A stretch of 54,709 nucleotides of DNA, taken from Rhodococcus sp. HM1. Its GTDB lineage: Bacteria > Actinomycetota > Actinomycetes > Mycobacteriales > Mycobacteriaceae. The notes beneath the pieces were generated by a model. It saw only the letters and a list, made by a program, of their open reading frames with translations. It ran no database searches and had not been told where the DNA came from. This document shows, in pieces, positions 36,378 to 44,014 of the stretch. The stretch covers positions 1-54,709 of the forward strand of contig NZ_JALPTB010000045.1 in NCBI RefSeq assembly GCF_023218075.1, written 5' to 3'. Both the position numbers and the translations under genes were made by a program. Position 1 is the stretch's first letter, and the number at the start of each line of letters is the position of its first letter.

Positions 36378-36390
36378 CTTGAGCCTCAAG
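36378..36390. promoter_or_regulatory. Perfect 6-1-6 palindrome upstream of the pseudo-PBP gene
   Basis: CTTGAGCCTCAAG, a perfect inverted repeat in the 83-base gap between the two PBP genes, 25 bases before the ATG. A candidate repressor site; no regulator can be named. Confidence 0.4.
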
Positions 36391-36436
36391 CACAGCTTGC
36401 CTACGATGCTGTCACAGTTGGACTACGAGGTCCGAA

Positions 36437-38278
36437 TCACCTCCTGAGCATGCGCCCGGCCACGTCCAGCGCAGGAGCCGAACTCCCTGCTCCCGCAACG
36501 AAAACCGCGAACGCGAGATCGTTCTGCGCTCCGATGAACCATCCGTGCGCCTCGTTCGTGCCACCGTACTCTGCGGTCCCCGTTTTGCCGATCAGTTCCG
36601 GAATGTCGTTCAAAACGGTTGCGGTCCCGTCGGTCACGGTCTCGCGCATCATAGTTCGTAACGCCGCGGTCACCGGTGCAGGCGCGGCGTCCACGGTCCG
36701 ATCCGCGGTCGCCGGCTCGTCCTGCACGATCATCGGAAGCGGGGTCGACCCGCGCACGATCGACGCCGCAACCATCGCCATCCCGAACGGCGACGCGGTC
36801 ACCGCGCCCTGGCCGATCGCCGACTCGACGCGCTGCGCCGCCGAATCCGCGACCGGGACGCTTCCGGTCACGGTCACCAACCCCGGTGTCACATAGTCGA
36901 TGCCGAGTCCGAACCGGGCCGCGGCGTCGGTCAGCGCATCCGGCGGCAGATTCACCGCCAACTGGGCCATCGTCGTGTTGCAGGAACGCGCGAACGCCGT
37001 GTGCAGGGGCACCGACCCGAGATCGAAACTGTCGTCGTTCGGTATCGTGCGATCCTCGATCGTCGCGACACCCGGGCACGGCAGCACCGTGTCCGGCGCC
37101 GCCGCCCCCGCCTGCAACGCCGCGGACGTCGTCACCGTTTTGAACGTCGACCCCGGCGGGTAGAGACCGGTCAGCGCGACCGGGCCTTCCGCGTCCGCGG
37201 CGGCGTTCTGCGCGACCGCGCGCACCGCTCCGGTCGACGGTTCCACAGCCACGACGACGGCCGGCTGCGGCACCGCGGCGACCGCAGCCTCCGCGCGCAC
37301 CTGCAAGCCGAGATCGATCGTCGTGCGGATGTCCGGCGCGTCCGTCCCGTCGACCCCGGTCACCCGCTGCGCCGACCCGTCCGGATCCACCGACTGCACG
37401 ACCCAGCCCGCGGCCGCGTCCTGCCCGTCCTGCCACATCTCGGCCAGACCCGACCACACCGGCGACGCCAGCGCCCGGTCGACGGTCAGCAGCCGTGTCT
37501 GCGGGGCCAGCGACACCCCGGGCAACGCTGCGAGCTGTGCTTCGACCCGGGCCAGGTCCTCGTCGCGCAAGGTCACCGCCGTCACCGGTCCGCCCCCGGC
37601 CTCCGCGAGATCCGCCGCCAGTGATTCCGCCGTGATCGTCGGCACGACCGTCGCCAGCACCGGCGCGACCGCAGCGGGGTCGGCGGTCGGGTCGAGGTTC
37701 ACCAAGGTGACGACCCGCTGTTCCATCAGCGGCTGCCCGTTGCGGTCCAGCACCGACGCGGGAGTGCCCTCGGCCCGGAGGTACCGCAGGGACGTGTCCG
37801 CGGTCAGCCCGGGCGCGAGCACGGCGGGATCCCAGCGGATGCGCCAGCCGGCGTCGCCGTCGACCGCGGACCCCGACGTGCGATAGGACCACTCGCCCAC
37901 GCTCGGTGCGGGCTCCGGGGCGGCCGGCGTCGCCGAAGTCTCCCCGGCGTCGGTCTCCCCGGCCTCGTCTTCGGCCGGGTCGGGTCCCAACCGCCACGCC
38001 ACGTCGAGTTCGAAGGTGTCCTCGTCCCCGGTACCAGCGAGCGTGACGTCGGGCGAGTCGGAGCCGAGTCCTTCGAACAACCCGTCGATGGTCTCGGCTG
38101 CGGCTGTGGGATCGGTGGTCAGCGCTGCCGCGGCCTGCACGTCTCCCGCCTCGAGTGCCTCCGCGAACTGCTGGGCGACGGTCTCCGGCTGATCGGGTCC
38201 GGTGGAGCAACCGGCCACCACGAGCGCACCCACCGTCAGCACCACCGGCAGGACCATTCGTCGTCGAAGAGTGCGCAC
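36437..38278 (-). CDS. Penicillin-binding lipoprotein, transpeptidase (Rv2864c-like)
   Basis: A 613-residue class B-type penicillin-binding protein. The signal peptide ends in lipobox LVVAGC (C24), so it is a lipoprotein. A MecA_N/NTF2-like domain (residues ~30-150, with an acidic Pro/Ala insert), a linker domain and the transpeptidase domain follow. All catalytic motifs are present: S377-T-F-K380, S432-C-N434 and K565-T-G. It cross-links peptidoglycan on the outer face of the membrane and is the likely beta-lactam target. It resembles M. tuberculosis Rv2864c. The pseudo-PBP gene lies 83 bases downstream on the same strand, so they may be one operon derived by duplication. Confidence 0.92.
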   Translation of the reverse strand: MRTLRRRMVLPVVLTVGALVVAGCSTGPDQPETVAQQFAEALEAGDVQAAAALTTDPTAAAETIDGLFEGLGSDSPDVTLAGTGDEDTFELDVAWRLGPDPAEDEAGETDAGETSATPAAPEPAPSVGEWSYRTSGSAVDGDAGWRIRWDPAVLAPGLTADTSLRYLRAEGTPASVLDRNGQPLMEQRVVTLVNLDPTADPAAVAPVLATVVPTITAESLAADLAEAGGGPVTAVTLRDEDLARVEAQLAALPGVSLAPQTRLLTVDRALASPVWSGLAEMWQDGQDAAAGWVVQSVDPDGSAQRVTGVDGTDAPDIRTTIDLGLQVRAEAAVAAVPQPAVVVAVEPSTGAVRAVAQNAAADAEGPVALTGLYPPGSTFKTVTTSAALQAGAAAPDTVLPCPGVATIEDRTIPNDDSFDLGSVPLHTAFARSCNTTMAQLAVNLPPDALTDAAARFGLGIDYVTPGLVTVTGSVPVADSAAQRVESAIGQGAVTASPFGMAMVAASIVRGSTPLPMIVQDEPATADRTVDAAPAPVTAALRTMMRETVTDGTATVLNDIPELIGKTGTAEYGGTNEAHGWFIGAQNDLAFAVFVAGAGSSAPALDVAGRMLRR

Positions 38279-38361
38279 TCACTCGATCATGCCCGAGTTC
38301 GTTCACCGGCGCCCGTCACCACGCGGCGTGCCGGATGCACGTAACGGAAACCACGCGGCGG

Positions 38362-38401
38362 TTCGGAATCCGCTCCGGTAACAGCACGGGCGGATTCCGA
38401 A
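38362..38401. terminator. Inverted repeat with 12-base arms between acyltransferase and PBP genes
   Basis: Perfect 12-base arms (38362-38373 and 38390-38401) with a 16-base loop, 42 bases beyond the stop of the WS/DGAT-like gene and about 85 bases before the PBP start. Probably a terminator for the former; an operator for the PBP gene is the alternative. The 164-base gap holds nothing else I recognise. Confidence 0.6.
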
Positions 38402-38442
38402 TCATGAGGCGGATCCCGGCGCGCAGCCGGAAGCGGCCGCGC

Positions 38443-39807
38443 TCACGCTCCGGGACGGAGTGCGGTCGCCACCTCCTCGAAGGCGGTTTCGAGGTGCGCG
38501 GCATAGCGCTGTGGAACCCGGATGATCTCCGGGGACGTCAGCACCGTCAGGGTCAGGTCGTCGCCGAGACCGATCAGCCCGTGGGTGACGGTGGCCTCCG
38601 AGGTCAACGGCGGGCAGAGGGTTCCGAACAGCATCGGCCGACCGGCCAGCGCCCACGGACCGTCGCCGCCGATCCGGATGCTGGTCAGCATCGTGTGCAT
38701 GCGCGGACCAAGACGGGCATCGACGCGACGCCGGTGCGCGGCCAGTTCCACGGGGAGCAGGAACGACGGAATCGCGTTCGTGTCGGTCAGGCGCCGCACG
38801 GACGCGGCTTCTCTGCGTTCTACCAGCGACGCCAGCACCGCCGCGGCGCGTTCCCGGATCGAGTCGATGTCGGGGCGCAGCGCGACATCCGCCCAGTCGA
38901 TGCTGTTGATACCGACTGCCTGCACCTCATCGGCGAACGCGATCGTCACGAACGCTGTCAGGTCCGGCGGGCACTGTCCGGCGACGTCGGTGAGATACCG
39001 CTCGAGCGCAACCGACATCGCCGTCAGCGCGAGCGCGGTGACCGTGAACCCCGTCGGGAGCGACCCGGCGCGACCGAGACGCAGCACGAGCAGCGTGCGC
39101 CGGTCGCCGGGTTCGGAGTTCAGCACGGTCCGGGTGAGGCTCGCCGGTGGAGCAGAACCCTGGGCAGCGGTCCGGGCATCGCGCAGCGCGGCACCCATCG
39201 TCCGCAGATAGTGCACCGTCGCGCGCGGAGCCCGGGTGATCCCACGCGCCGCGGCGAGCGCACGGTTCACGCGCGGGACGACCGGATCCAGTCCCGGGAA
39301 GTGCACCGGCTCGGTCCTGTCGCCGAACAGCGCCTCCGACAAGGGATTCAAGATCGGTCCCGTGATCAGTGAATGGTTCCCGCGCAACACCACGACGGTC
39401 CCGGGCGTGGTCGTGCCGGGGACGTTCCGGACGTCGTGGAACACGTCGATTCGCCAGGCCGTGGCGCGGACGTCGAGCGGGGTGGCGGCGAGCTGTTCGA
39501 GTACCCGGATCAGCGCCTGCCAGTCGAGTCCTGTCCGCCGATCGTGGACCACCCGGTCCTCCACCGGCCGGTCGTCGGCCACCCAGTACGCGTGGTCCAG
39601 GTGTCCGGGAACGCCGACGAAACGACGGTTCATCGGCGCCCAGAACCCCGCACGTCGCCGGAAGTGTTCGGTGATCTCCGCGGCGGTCGGGGGCGTCCCG
39701 GTCCCCGAGTCGAAAACCCAGAAGAGGAGTGTGTCGAGGTGATGACCGCGATCGGCTTCGAGAACATAGGTGGCGTCGATCGGCCGAACCTGCGATGTCG
39801 GTCCCAC
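38443..39807 (-). CDS. WS/DGAT-like acyltransferase with degenerate active site
   Basis: A 454-residue protein of the wax ester synthase/diacylglycerol acyltransferase superfamily. It has the N-terminal half starting RPIDATYVLEADRGHHLDTL, and the C-terminal half with LTSIRIGGDGPWALAGRPM and the late GLIGLGDDLTLTV segment. The catalytic motif HHxxxDG is N144-H-S-L-I-T-G150: the second His is kept, the first His is Asn and the Asp is Thr. Active members store triacylglycerol or wax esters, abundant in rhodococci. This one may act on another acceptor, or not catalyse acyl transfer. The GTG start follows AAGGAG. It diverges from the ABC-F gene. Confidence 0.78.
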   Translation of the reverse strand: MGPTSQVRPIDATYVLEADRGHHLDTLLFWVFDSGTGTPPTAAEITEHFRRRAGFWAPMNRRFVGVPGHLDHAYWVADDRPVEDRVVHDRRTGLDWQALIRVLEQLAATPLDVRATAWRIDVFHDVRNVPGTTTPGTVVVLRGNHSLITGPILNPLSEALFGDRTEPVHFPGLDPVVPRVNRALAAARGITRAPRATVHYLRTMGAALRDARTAAQGSAPPASLTRTVLNSEPGDRRTLLVLRLGRAGSLPTGFTVTALALTAMSVALERYLTDVAGQCPPDLTAFVTIAFADEVQAVGINSIDWADVALRPDIDSIRERAAAVLASLVERREAASVRRLTDTNAIPSFLLPVELAAHRRRVDARLGPRMHTMLTSIRIGGDGPWALAGRPMLFGTLCPPLTSEATVTHGLIGLGDDLTLTVLTSPEIIRVPQRYAAHLETAFEEVATALRPGA

Positions 39808-39839
39808 TGCACTCCTTCGTAGCGTGTCGCGAAAACCGG

Positions 39840-39868
39840 TTGCGCGTTCCGAACCGTGTGCATACCGT
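39840..39868 (+). promoter_or_regulatory. Promoter of ABC-F gene with ~95-base leader
   Basis: TTGCGC (39840-39845) and TACCGT (39863-39868) are separated by 17 bases, a well-spaced sigma-70-type promoter. Transcription from here would give a leader of about 95 bases before the ATG at 39972. The leader has a small hairpin (arms 39929-39934 and 39940-39945). Confidence 0.5.
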
Positions 39869-39971
39869 AGTCACGTCACGTTGTCGCCGATCGGAGAAGG
39901 CCCTTGCTCCTGTAGAGGTTTCGCACCCCGCACGTTCCCCGTGCGATCCGTCGCTACCTCCAGGAGTTCTC

Positions 39972-41510
39972 ATGTCCTCTCCCATCGGCATTTCTCTTTC
40001 CGACCTGCACTACGAGCATCCCGACGGCGATCCCGTGTTCGACGGGCTCGACGCGACGTTCCCGCTCGGCCGCACCGGTCTCGTCGGACGGAACGGATCC
40101 GGAAAATCGACTCTGCTGCAGATCGTTTCGGGGAACCGCAAGGCAACGCGCGGATCGGTCACGACACGCGGGCGTGTCGGTTACCTCCCGCAGGACATCA
40201 CCCTGGACCCGGATCTGCGAGTCGAGACGGTCCTGGGGATCGGCGAGGTCCGGGCCGCGCTGCGACGCATCGAATCCGGCGACGGAACCGCCGCGGACTT
40301 CGACACCGTCGGCGATCGCTGGGACATCGAGGAACGCGCGATCGCGACCGTGCACAGGCTCGGTCTCGACCGGATCCTGCAGGACCGGAACGACTTCGAT
40401 CGCACCGTCGGAACCCTGTCGGGCGGTGAGACCGTTCTGCTCGCGCTCACGGCGCGACTGCTCGACGATCCGCAGGTGCTGTTGCTCGACGAGCCGACCA
40501 ACAACCTCGACACCGCCGCGCGGGGCAGGTTGTACGAGGCGTTGCGGCAGTTCACCGGAACTCTCGTCGTGGTCTCCCACGACCGCGACCTGCTCGAATC
40601 GGTGGATGCGATCGCCGAGCTGCGCGACGGCGCTCTGCGGCTGTTCGGCGGCAATTACAGCGAGTACGAGCGGATCGTCGCGGCGGAACAGGAGGCCGCG
40701 CAGGCGGCGGTCCGCGACGCCCGCAACGACGTGCGCCGGCAGGCCCGTGAGCTGTCCGCCGCGCACATCATCCTGGATCGCCGAGAACGCTACGGGCGCA
40801 AGATGTTCGAGAACAAGCGGGAACCCAAGATCATCATGGGGGCCCGCAAGCGTGCGGCGCAGGAGTCCGCGGGTCGCCTGCGTCGCGAGCACGAGGGCAA
40901 TCTCGAGCAGGCCCGGGAGCAGCTCACCCGCGCCCAGGAGGCGGTGCGGGACGATCGGGAGATCCGGGTGGACCTCCCGGCCACCGTGGTGCACCCGGGC
41001 CAGCGGGTTCTCGACGAGCCGCTCGAGATCGTCGGGCCCGAACGCATCGCGCTGCGAGGGCCGAACGGTTCCGGGAAGACGACGCTGCTGCATCGCATTG
41101 CGGACGCCGGGCCCCGAGTGCCGTTCGCGTTGCTTCCGCAGCGGCTCGACGTGTTCGACGACGACCTGTCCGTCGCGCAGAACGCGGCGCTGCGCGCACC
41201 CCATCGCACCCCGCAGGACATCCGGGCGCGCCTGGCGCGCTTCCTGTTCCGCGGCGCCGACGCCGACCGGCCCGTCGGGGCGTTGTCGGGAGGCGAGCGT
41301 TTGCGGGCGGCGCTGGCGATCCTCCTCGCGGCCGATCCGGCACCGCGGTTGCTGATGCTCGACGAGCCGACGAACAATCTCGATCTGCCGAGTCTCGGAC
41401 ATCTCACGCAGGCGCTGCTGGCGTTCGAGGGTGCGCTCGTGGTGGTGTCGCACGACGAACGGTTCCTCGCGGAGATCGGCGTGACCCGATCGGTCACACT
41501 CGGAGGATGA
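39972..41510 (+). CDS. ABC-F family ATPase
   Basis: A 512-residue protein with two ABC ATPase domains and no membrane spans. Domain 1 has Walker A GRNGSGKST, signature LSGGE and Walker B LLLDEPTNNLD. A basic helical linker follows (RRERYGRKMFENKREPKIIMG). Domain 2 has GPNGSGKTT, LSGGERL and LMLDEPTNNLD. ABC-F proteins bind the ribosomal E site; some displace antibiotics and others tune translation. This one could be either, and the leader resembles those of inducible resistance genes only loosely. CAGGAG lies 5 bases before the ATG. The stop overlaps the start of the hydrolase gene (ATGA, 41507-41510). Confidence 0.92.
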   Translation: MSSPIGISLSDLHYEHPDGDPVFDGLDATFPLGRTGLVGRNGSGKSTLLQIVSGNRKATRGSVTTRGRVGYLPQDITLDPDLRVETVLGIGEVRAALRRIESGDGTAADFDTVGDRWDIEERAIATVHRLGLDRILQDRNDFDRTVGTLSGGETVLLALTARLLDDPQVLLLDEPTNNLDTAARGRLYEALRQFTGTLVVVSHDRDLLESVDAIAELRDGALRLFGGNYSEYERIVAAEQEAAQAAVRDARNDVRRQARELSAAHIILDRRERYGRKMFENKREPKIIMGARKRAAQESAGRLRREHEGNLEQAREQLTRAQEAVRDDREIRVDLPATVVHPGQRVLDEPLEIVGPERIALRGPNGSGKTTLLHRIADAGPRVPFALLPQRLDVFDDDLSVAQNAALRAPHRTPQDIRARLARFLFRGADADRPVGALSGGERLRAALAILLAADPAPRLLMLDEPTNNLDLPSLGHLTQALLAFEGALVVVSHDERFLAEIGVTRSVTLGG

Positions 41511-42310
41511 GTCGAGCGATCAATCCTGTCGACGGCACCGCCGTCGCGTACGCGGCGGTGGGTCCGGCGGACGCTCCCGCGCTGCTGCTCGCGCACGGGA
41601 GCGCCCTGTCGTCGGCGATCTGGCGGGGCTTCGGGTACATGGCGGCGCTGCGTCAGCGATACCGGCTGCTCCTGCCGGATCTGCGCGGGCACGGCCGCAG
41701 CGACAAGCCCACCGATCCCGATTGCTACGCAATGGATCTCGTCGTCGGCGACCTGCTCGCGGTGCTGGACGACGCCGGCGTCGAGCGGGCTCACGTCATG
41801 GGCTATTCGTTCGGGGCACGGTCGGTGCTGTCGCTCGCGGTCGCAGCCGAGGACCGGGTGCGGTCGTTGATCGTGGGCGGTGGCAGTGCCCGCCCGCAGG
41901 CCGGGGCGTTCGACCGGTTGTTCTTCCCCGGCTGTGTCGACGTTCTCGAACGCGACGGCATGGAGGCGTTCCTCGACGCCTGGTCCGCGCACCGGCAGTG
42001 GCCGGTCGACGCCGCGACCCGCGCGGCGTTCCGTGCGAACGACGACCGCGCCTTGGCCGCCTATTTCCGCAGGTCCGAGCAGGAACCGGGCATCGCCGAC
42101 GAGGCACTCACGGCGCTGCGGGTGCCGACCCTGGCGTTCGTCGGATCGGAGGATCTCCTTCGGGTGCCGGACACGCGGGCGCTGGCGCGGACGATTCCCG
42201 GCGCGCGGCTCGCGGTCCTGCGCGGATTCGACCACGCCACCACGATCGCCGCGAGTCGCGAGGTGCTGTCGGTGGTCGAGCCCTTCCTGGCCGCTGCCCC
42301 TCGTGCGTGA
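41507..42310 (+). CDS. Alpha/beta hydrolase
   Basis: A 267-residue alpha/beta hydrolase with a complete triad. The oxyanion region is LAHGSALSS, the nucleophile elbow GYSFGA carries Ser, Asp is in GSEDLLRVPD and His in FDHATT. RGHGRSDKP after strand 4 is typical of the epoxide hydrolase/haloalkane dehalogenase-like group. No signal peptide is present. It is translationally coupled to the ABC-F gene, which suggests a shared inducing compound. A role in cleaving or modifying an antibiotic-like molecule is possible but speculative. Confidence 0.87.
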   Translation: MSRAINPVDGTAVAYAAVGPADAPALLLAHGSALSSAIWRGFGYMAALRQRYRLLLPDLRGHGRSDKPTDPDCYAMDLVVGDLLAVLDDAGVERAHVMGYSFGARSVLSLAVAAEDRVRSLIVGGGSARPQAGAFDRLFFPGCVDVLERDGMEAFLDAWSAHRQWPVDAATRAAFRANDDRALAAYFRRSEQEPGIADEALTALRVPTLAFVGSEDLLRVPDTRALARTIPGARLAVLRGFDHATTIAASREVLSVVEPFLAAAPRA

Positions 42311-42343
42311 TTTCGGTAGCGGCCGCTACCGAAATCACGCACG
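42302..42343. terminator. Perfect 42-base palindrome between convergent genes
   Basis: The 21 bases 42302-42322 are the exact reverse complement of 42323-42343, with no spacer; the centre is GCGGCCGC. It contains the stop codon of the hydrolase gene (42308-42310) and ends 9 bases before the stop of the convergent VOC gene. Most likely a bidirectional terminator. Confidence 0.8.
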
Positions 42344-42352
42344 GGGCCCGGA

Positions 42353-42745
42353 CTACCCGTCGGTGCCGTCGACCCACTGCACGAGCTGGAACACGACGCC
42401 GTTGGGATCGAGCATCTGGAAGTAGCGCTCCCCCCACGGCTCGGTCTCGATCGGGGTGACGATGCGGGCGCCTTCGCCTCGGAGCCGCTCGTATTCGGCG
42501 TCGATGTCGTCGACGACGAACGCCACGAGCGTCCCCTGCCCGGCGGCACCGGCATGGCTGGCCGGTTTGAAGGTGCCGAGCCCGGTACGCAGGAAGATCA
42601 AGTTGAATCCGGCGTCCTCGCGGGCGAGGGACACGAAACCGTCGGCGGACATCTCCGGAGCGAAACCCAGGTGCCGGATCGCGAACTCCGCCGACGCCTC
42701 GACGTCCGCGACATTGAGGGACAGGGCACTGCCGGTGATCTGCAC
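42353..42745 (-). CDS. VOC-family (glyoxalase/bleomycin-resistance-like) protein
   Basis: A 130-residue protein of the vicinal oxygen chelate fold with two beta-alpha-beta-beta-beta repeats (VQITGSALSLNVADVEAS opens the first; TLVAFVVDDIDAEYERL opens the second; FQMLDPNGVVFQLVQW ends it). A metal-binding His at the first strand is not obvious and Gln ends the fold where Glu is common, so it may be a binding protein and not a metalloenzyme. The substrate is unknown. The GTG start has AGGAG 7 bases upstream, and the palindrome at 42781-42793 lies in its promoter. Confidence 0.83.
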   Translation of the reverse strand: MQITGSALSLNVADVEASAEFAIRHLGFAPEMSADGFVSLAREDAGFNLIFLRTGLGTFKPASHAGAAGQGTLVAFVVDDIDAEYERLRGEGARIVTPIETEPWGERYFQMLDPNGVVFQLVQWVDGTDG

Positions 42746-42780
42746 GAGAACTCTCCTTCTTGTGGGATGCCGTCGGTTAA

Positions 42781-42793
42781 CGTACACCGTACG
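42781..42793. promoter_or_regulatory. Palindromic operator candidate in VOC/methyltransferase gap
   Basis: CGTAC-ACC-GTACG, a 5-3-5 inverted repeat 35 bases before the VOC start. On the minus strand it runs into TACGTT, a possible -10, so a repressor bound here would block the VOC promoter. TetR-family regulators often use such sites. Confidence 0.45.
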
Positions 42794-42886
42794 GCAATTG
42801 TTCCCGGAGGTCCGGCAGGTTGTCGCGTGCACGCCCGGCAGGCACCATGAAAATGCCCCGAACACCCGCTCCCCTCGGAGGCACCC

Positions 42887-43963
42887 ATGACCGACATCGA
42901 TACCGCCCCCACGGTCGAGTCCCTCGCACAACGCGTCCTCGACGCGTCGCTGGGAACGATCGACCTGATCTCGATGTACATCGGCGACCGACTCGGCTGG
43001 TACCGCAGTCTCGCCACGGACGGGCCGGCCACCCCGGAGGAACTGGCGGCCCGCACCGGCACCGATACCCGTTATGCACGCGAATGGCTCGAACAGCAGG
43101 CCGCGACCGGGCTGCTCGTCGCGAGCGACGGCGATCCGCGGACATACACCCTCCTGGACACCGCGGCCGAGGTCCTCACCGACGAGCACAGCCTCAACTA
43201 CCTAGGCCCGCTCGCACGTATGCTGTGCGGTTTCGCCGTCCATCTGCCCGAACTGCTCGACGCCTACCGCACCGGCGGCGGCGTGAGCTGGGCGGACCTC
43301 GGCGCGGACGCGCGGGAATCCCAGGCCGCGATGAACCGGCCGTGGTTCGAGAAGGCCCTGCCGTCGGCGCTGGCGTCGGTGCCGGAACTCCACGACAGGC
43401 TGCGGAAACCGGGGATCGAGATCGCCGACATCGGTTGTGGTGGAGCATGGTCGACGATCGCCCTGGCGCGAGCGTACCCGCAGGCCCGGGTGACCGGCTA
43501 CGACATCGATCCGGCGACCGTAGCCCTCGCCACGTCCAATGTCGCCGAACACCCGGATGTTTCGGATCGCGTCACGATCATCGAAGCGGATGCCCAGGAA
43601 CTTCCGGAAGGACGATGCTCGGCCGCGTTCGCGTTCGAGTGCATTCACGACATGCCCCGGCCCGTGGAAGTGCTCGGTGCGATGCGACGGGCACTGACCG
43701 ACGACGGCGTGGTCGTCGTGATGGACGAAGCGGTCGCGGACGAGTTCACCGCACCCGCAAACGAAATCGACCGCCTCATGTACGGGTTCAGCCTGACGTG
43801 CTGCCTGCCCGACAGCATGAGCCACCCCGGCTCGGTCGGGACCGGAACGGTGATGCGCATGTCGACGTTGCGCCGCTACGCGCTCGAAGCCGGGTTCGCC
43901 GACGTCTCGGTCCTGCCGATCGAGAACTTCGATCTGTGGCGCTTCTACCTGCTCACCACGTAG
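42887..43963 (+). CDS. SAM-dependent methyltransferase with N-terminal winged helix (Rv2258c-like)
   Basis: A 358-residue methyltransferase. Residues ~10-90 form a winged-helix dimerisation domain (MYIGDRLGWYRSL, then TDTRYAREWLEQQAATGLL) as in Rv2258c-like and O-methyltransferase-like proteins. The class I Rossmann domain follows with motif I IADIGCGGAWS, acidic GYDIDP, EADAQELPE and AFECIHDMPRP. The substrate is unknown. GGAGG lies 7 bases before the ATG. It is divergent from the VOC gene and followed by a strong terminator, so it is probably transcribed alone. Confidence 0.88.
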   Translation: MTDIDTAPTVESLAQRVLDASLGTIDLISMYIGDRLGWYRSLATDGPATPEELAARTGTDTRYAREWLEQQAATGLLVASDGDPRTYTLLDTAAEVLTDEHSLNYLGPLARMLCGFAVHLPELLDAYRTGGGVSWADLGADARESQAAMNRPWFEKALPSALASVPELHDRLRKPGIEIADIGCGGAWSTIALARAYPQARVTGYDIDPATVALATSNVAEHPDVSDRVTIIEADAQELPEGRCSAAFAFECIHDMPRPVEVLGAMRRALTDDGVVVVMDEAVADEFTAPANEIDRLMYGFSLTCCLPDSMSHPGSVGTGTVMRMSTLRRYALEAGFADVSVLPIENFDLWRFYLLTT

Positions 43964-43964
43964 C

Positions 43965-43999
43965 GATCGTGCGGCCGCCCCGACCGCGGCCGCACGATC
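43965..43999 (+). terminator. Terminator hairpin after the Rv2258c-like methyltransferase
   Basis: Perfect 14-base arms (43965-43978 and 43986-43999) with a 7-base loop, directly after the stop codon and ahead of the convergent CMD gene stop at 44015. Confidence 0.85.
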
Positions 44000-44014
44000 C
44001 GTTCCGACTCCTCG

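Noticed and set aside
36387..36399. CAAG...CTTG as a KstR2 site
   Set aside because: The KstR2 consensus has two bases between half sites; here there are five.
36437..38278. Pro/Ala/Glu insert near residues 100-125 of the PBP as a frameshift scar
   Set aside because: The frame stays open, the flanking domain aligns with the paralogue, and acidic Ala/Pro linkers are common in such lipoproteins.
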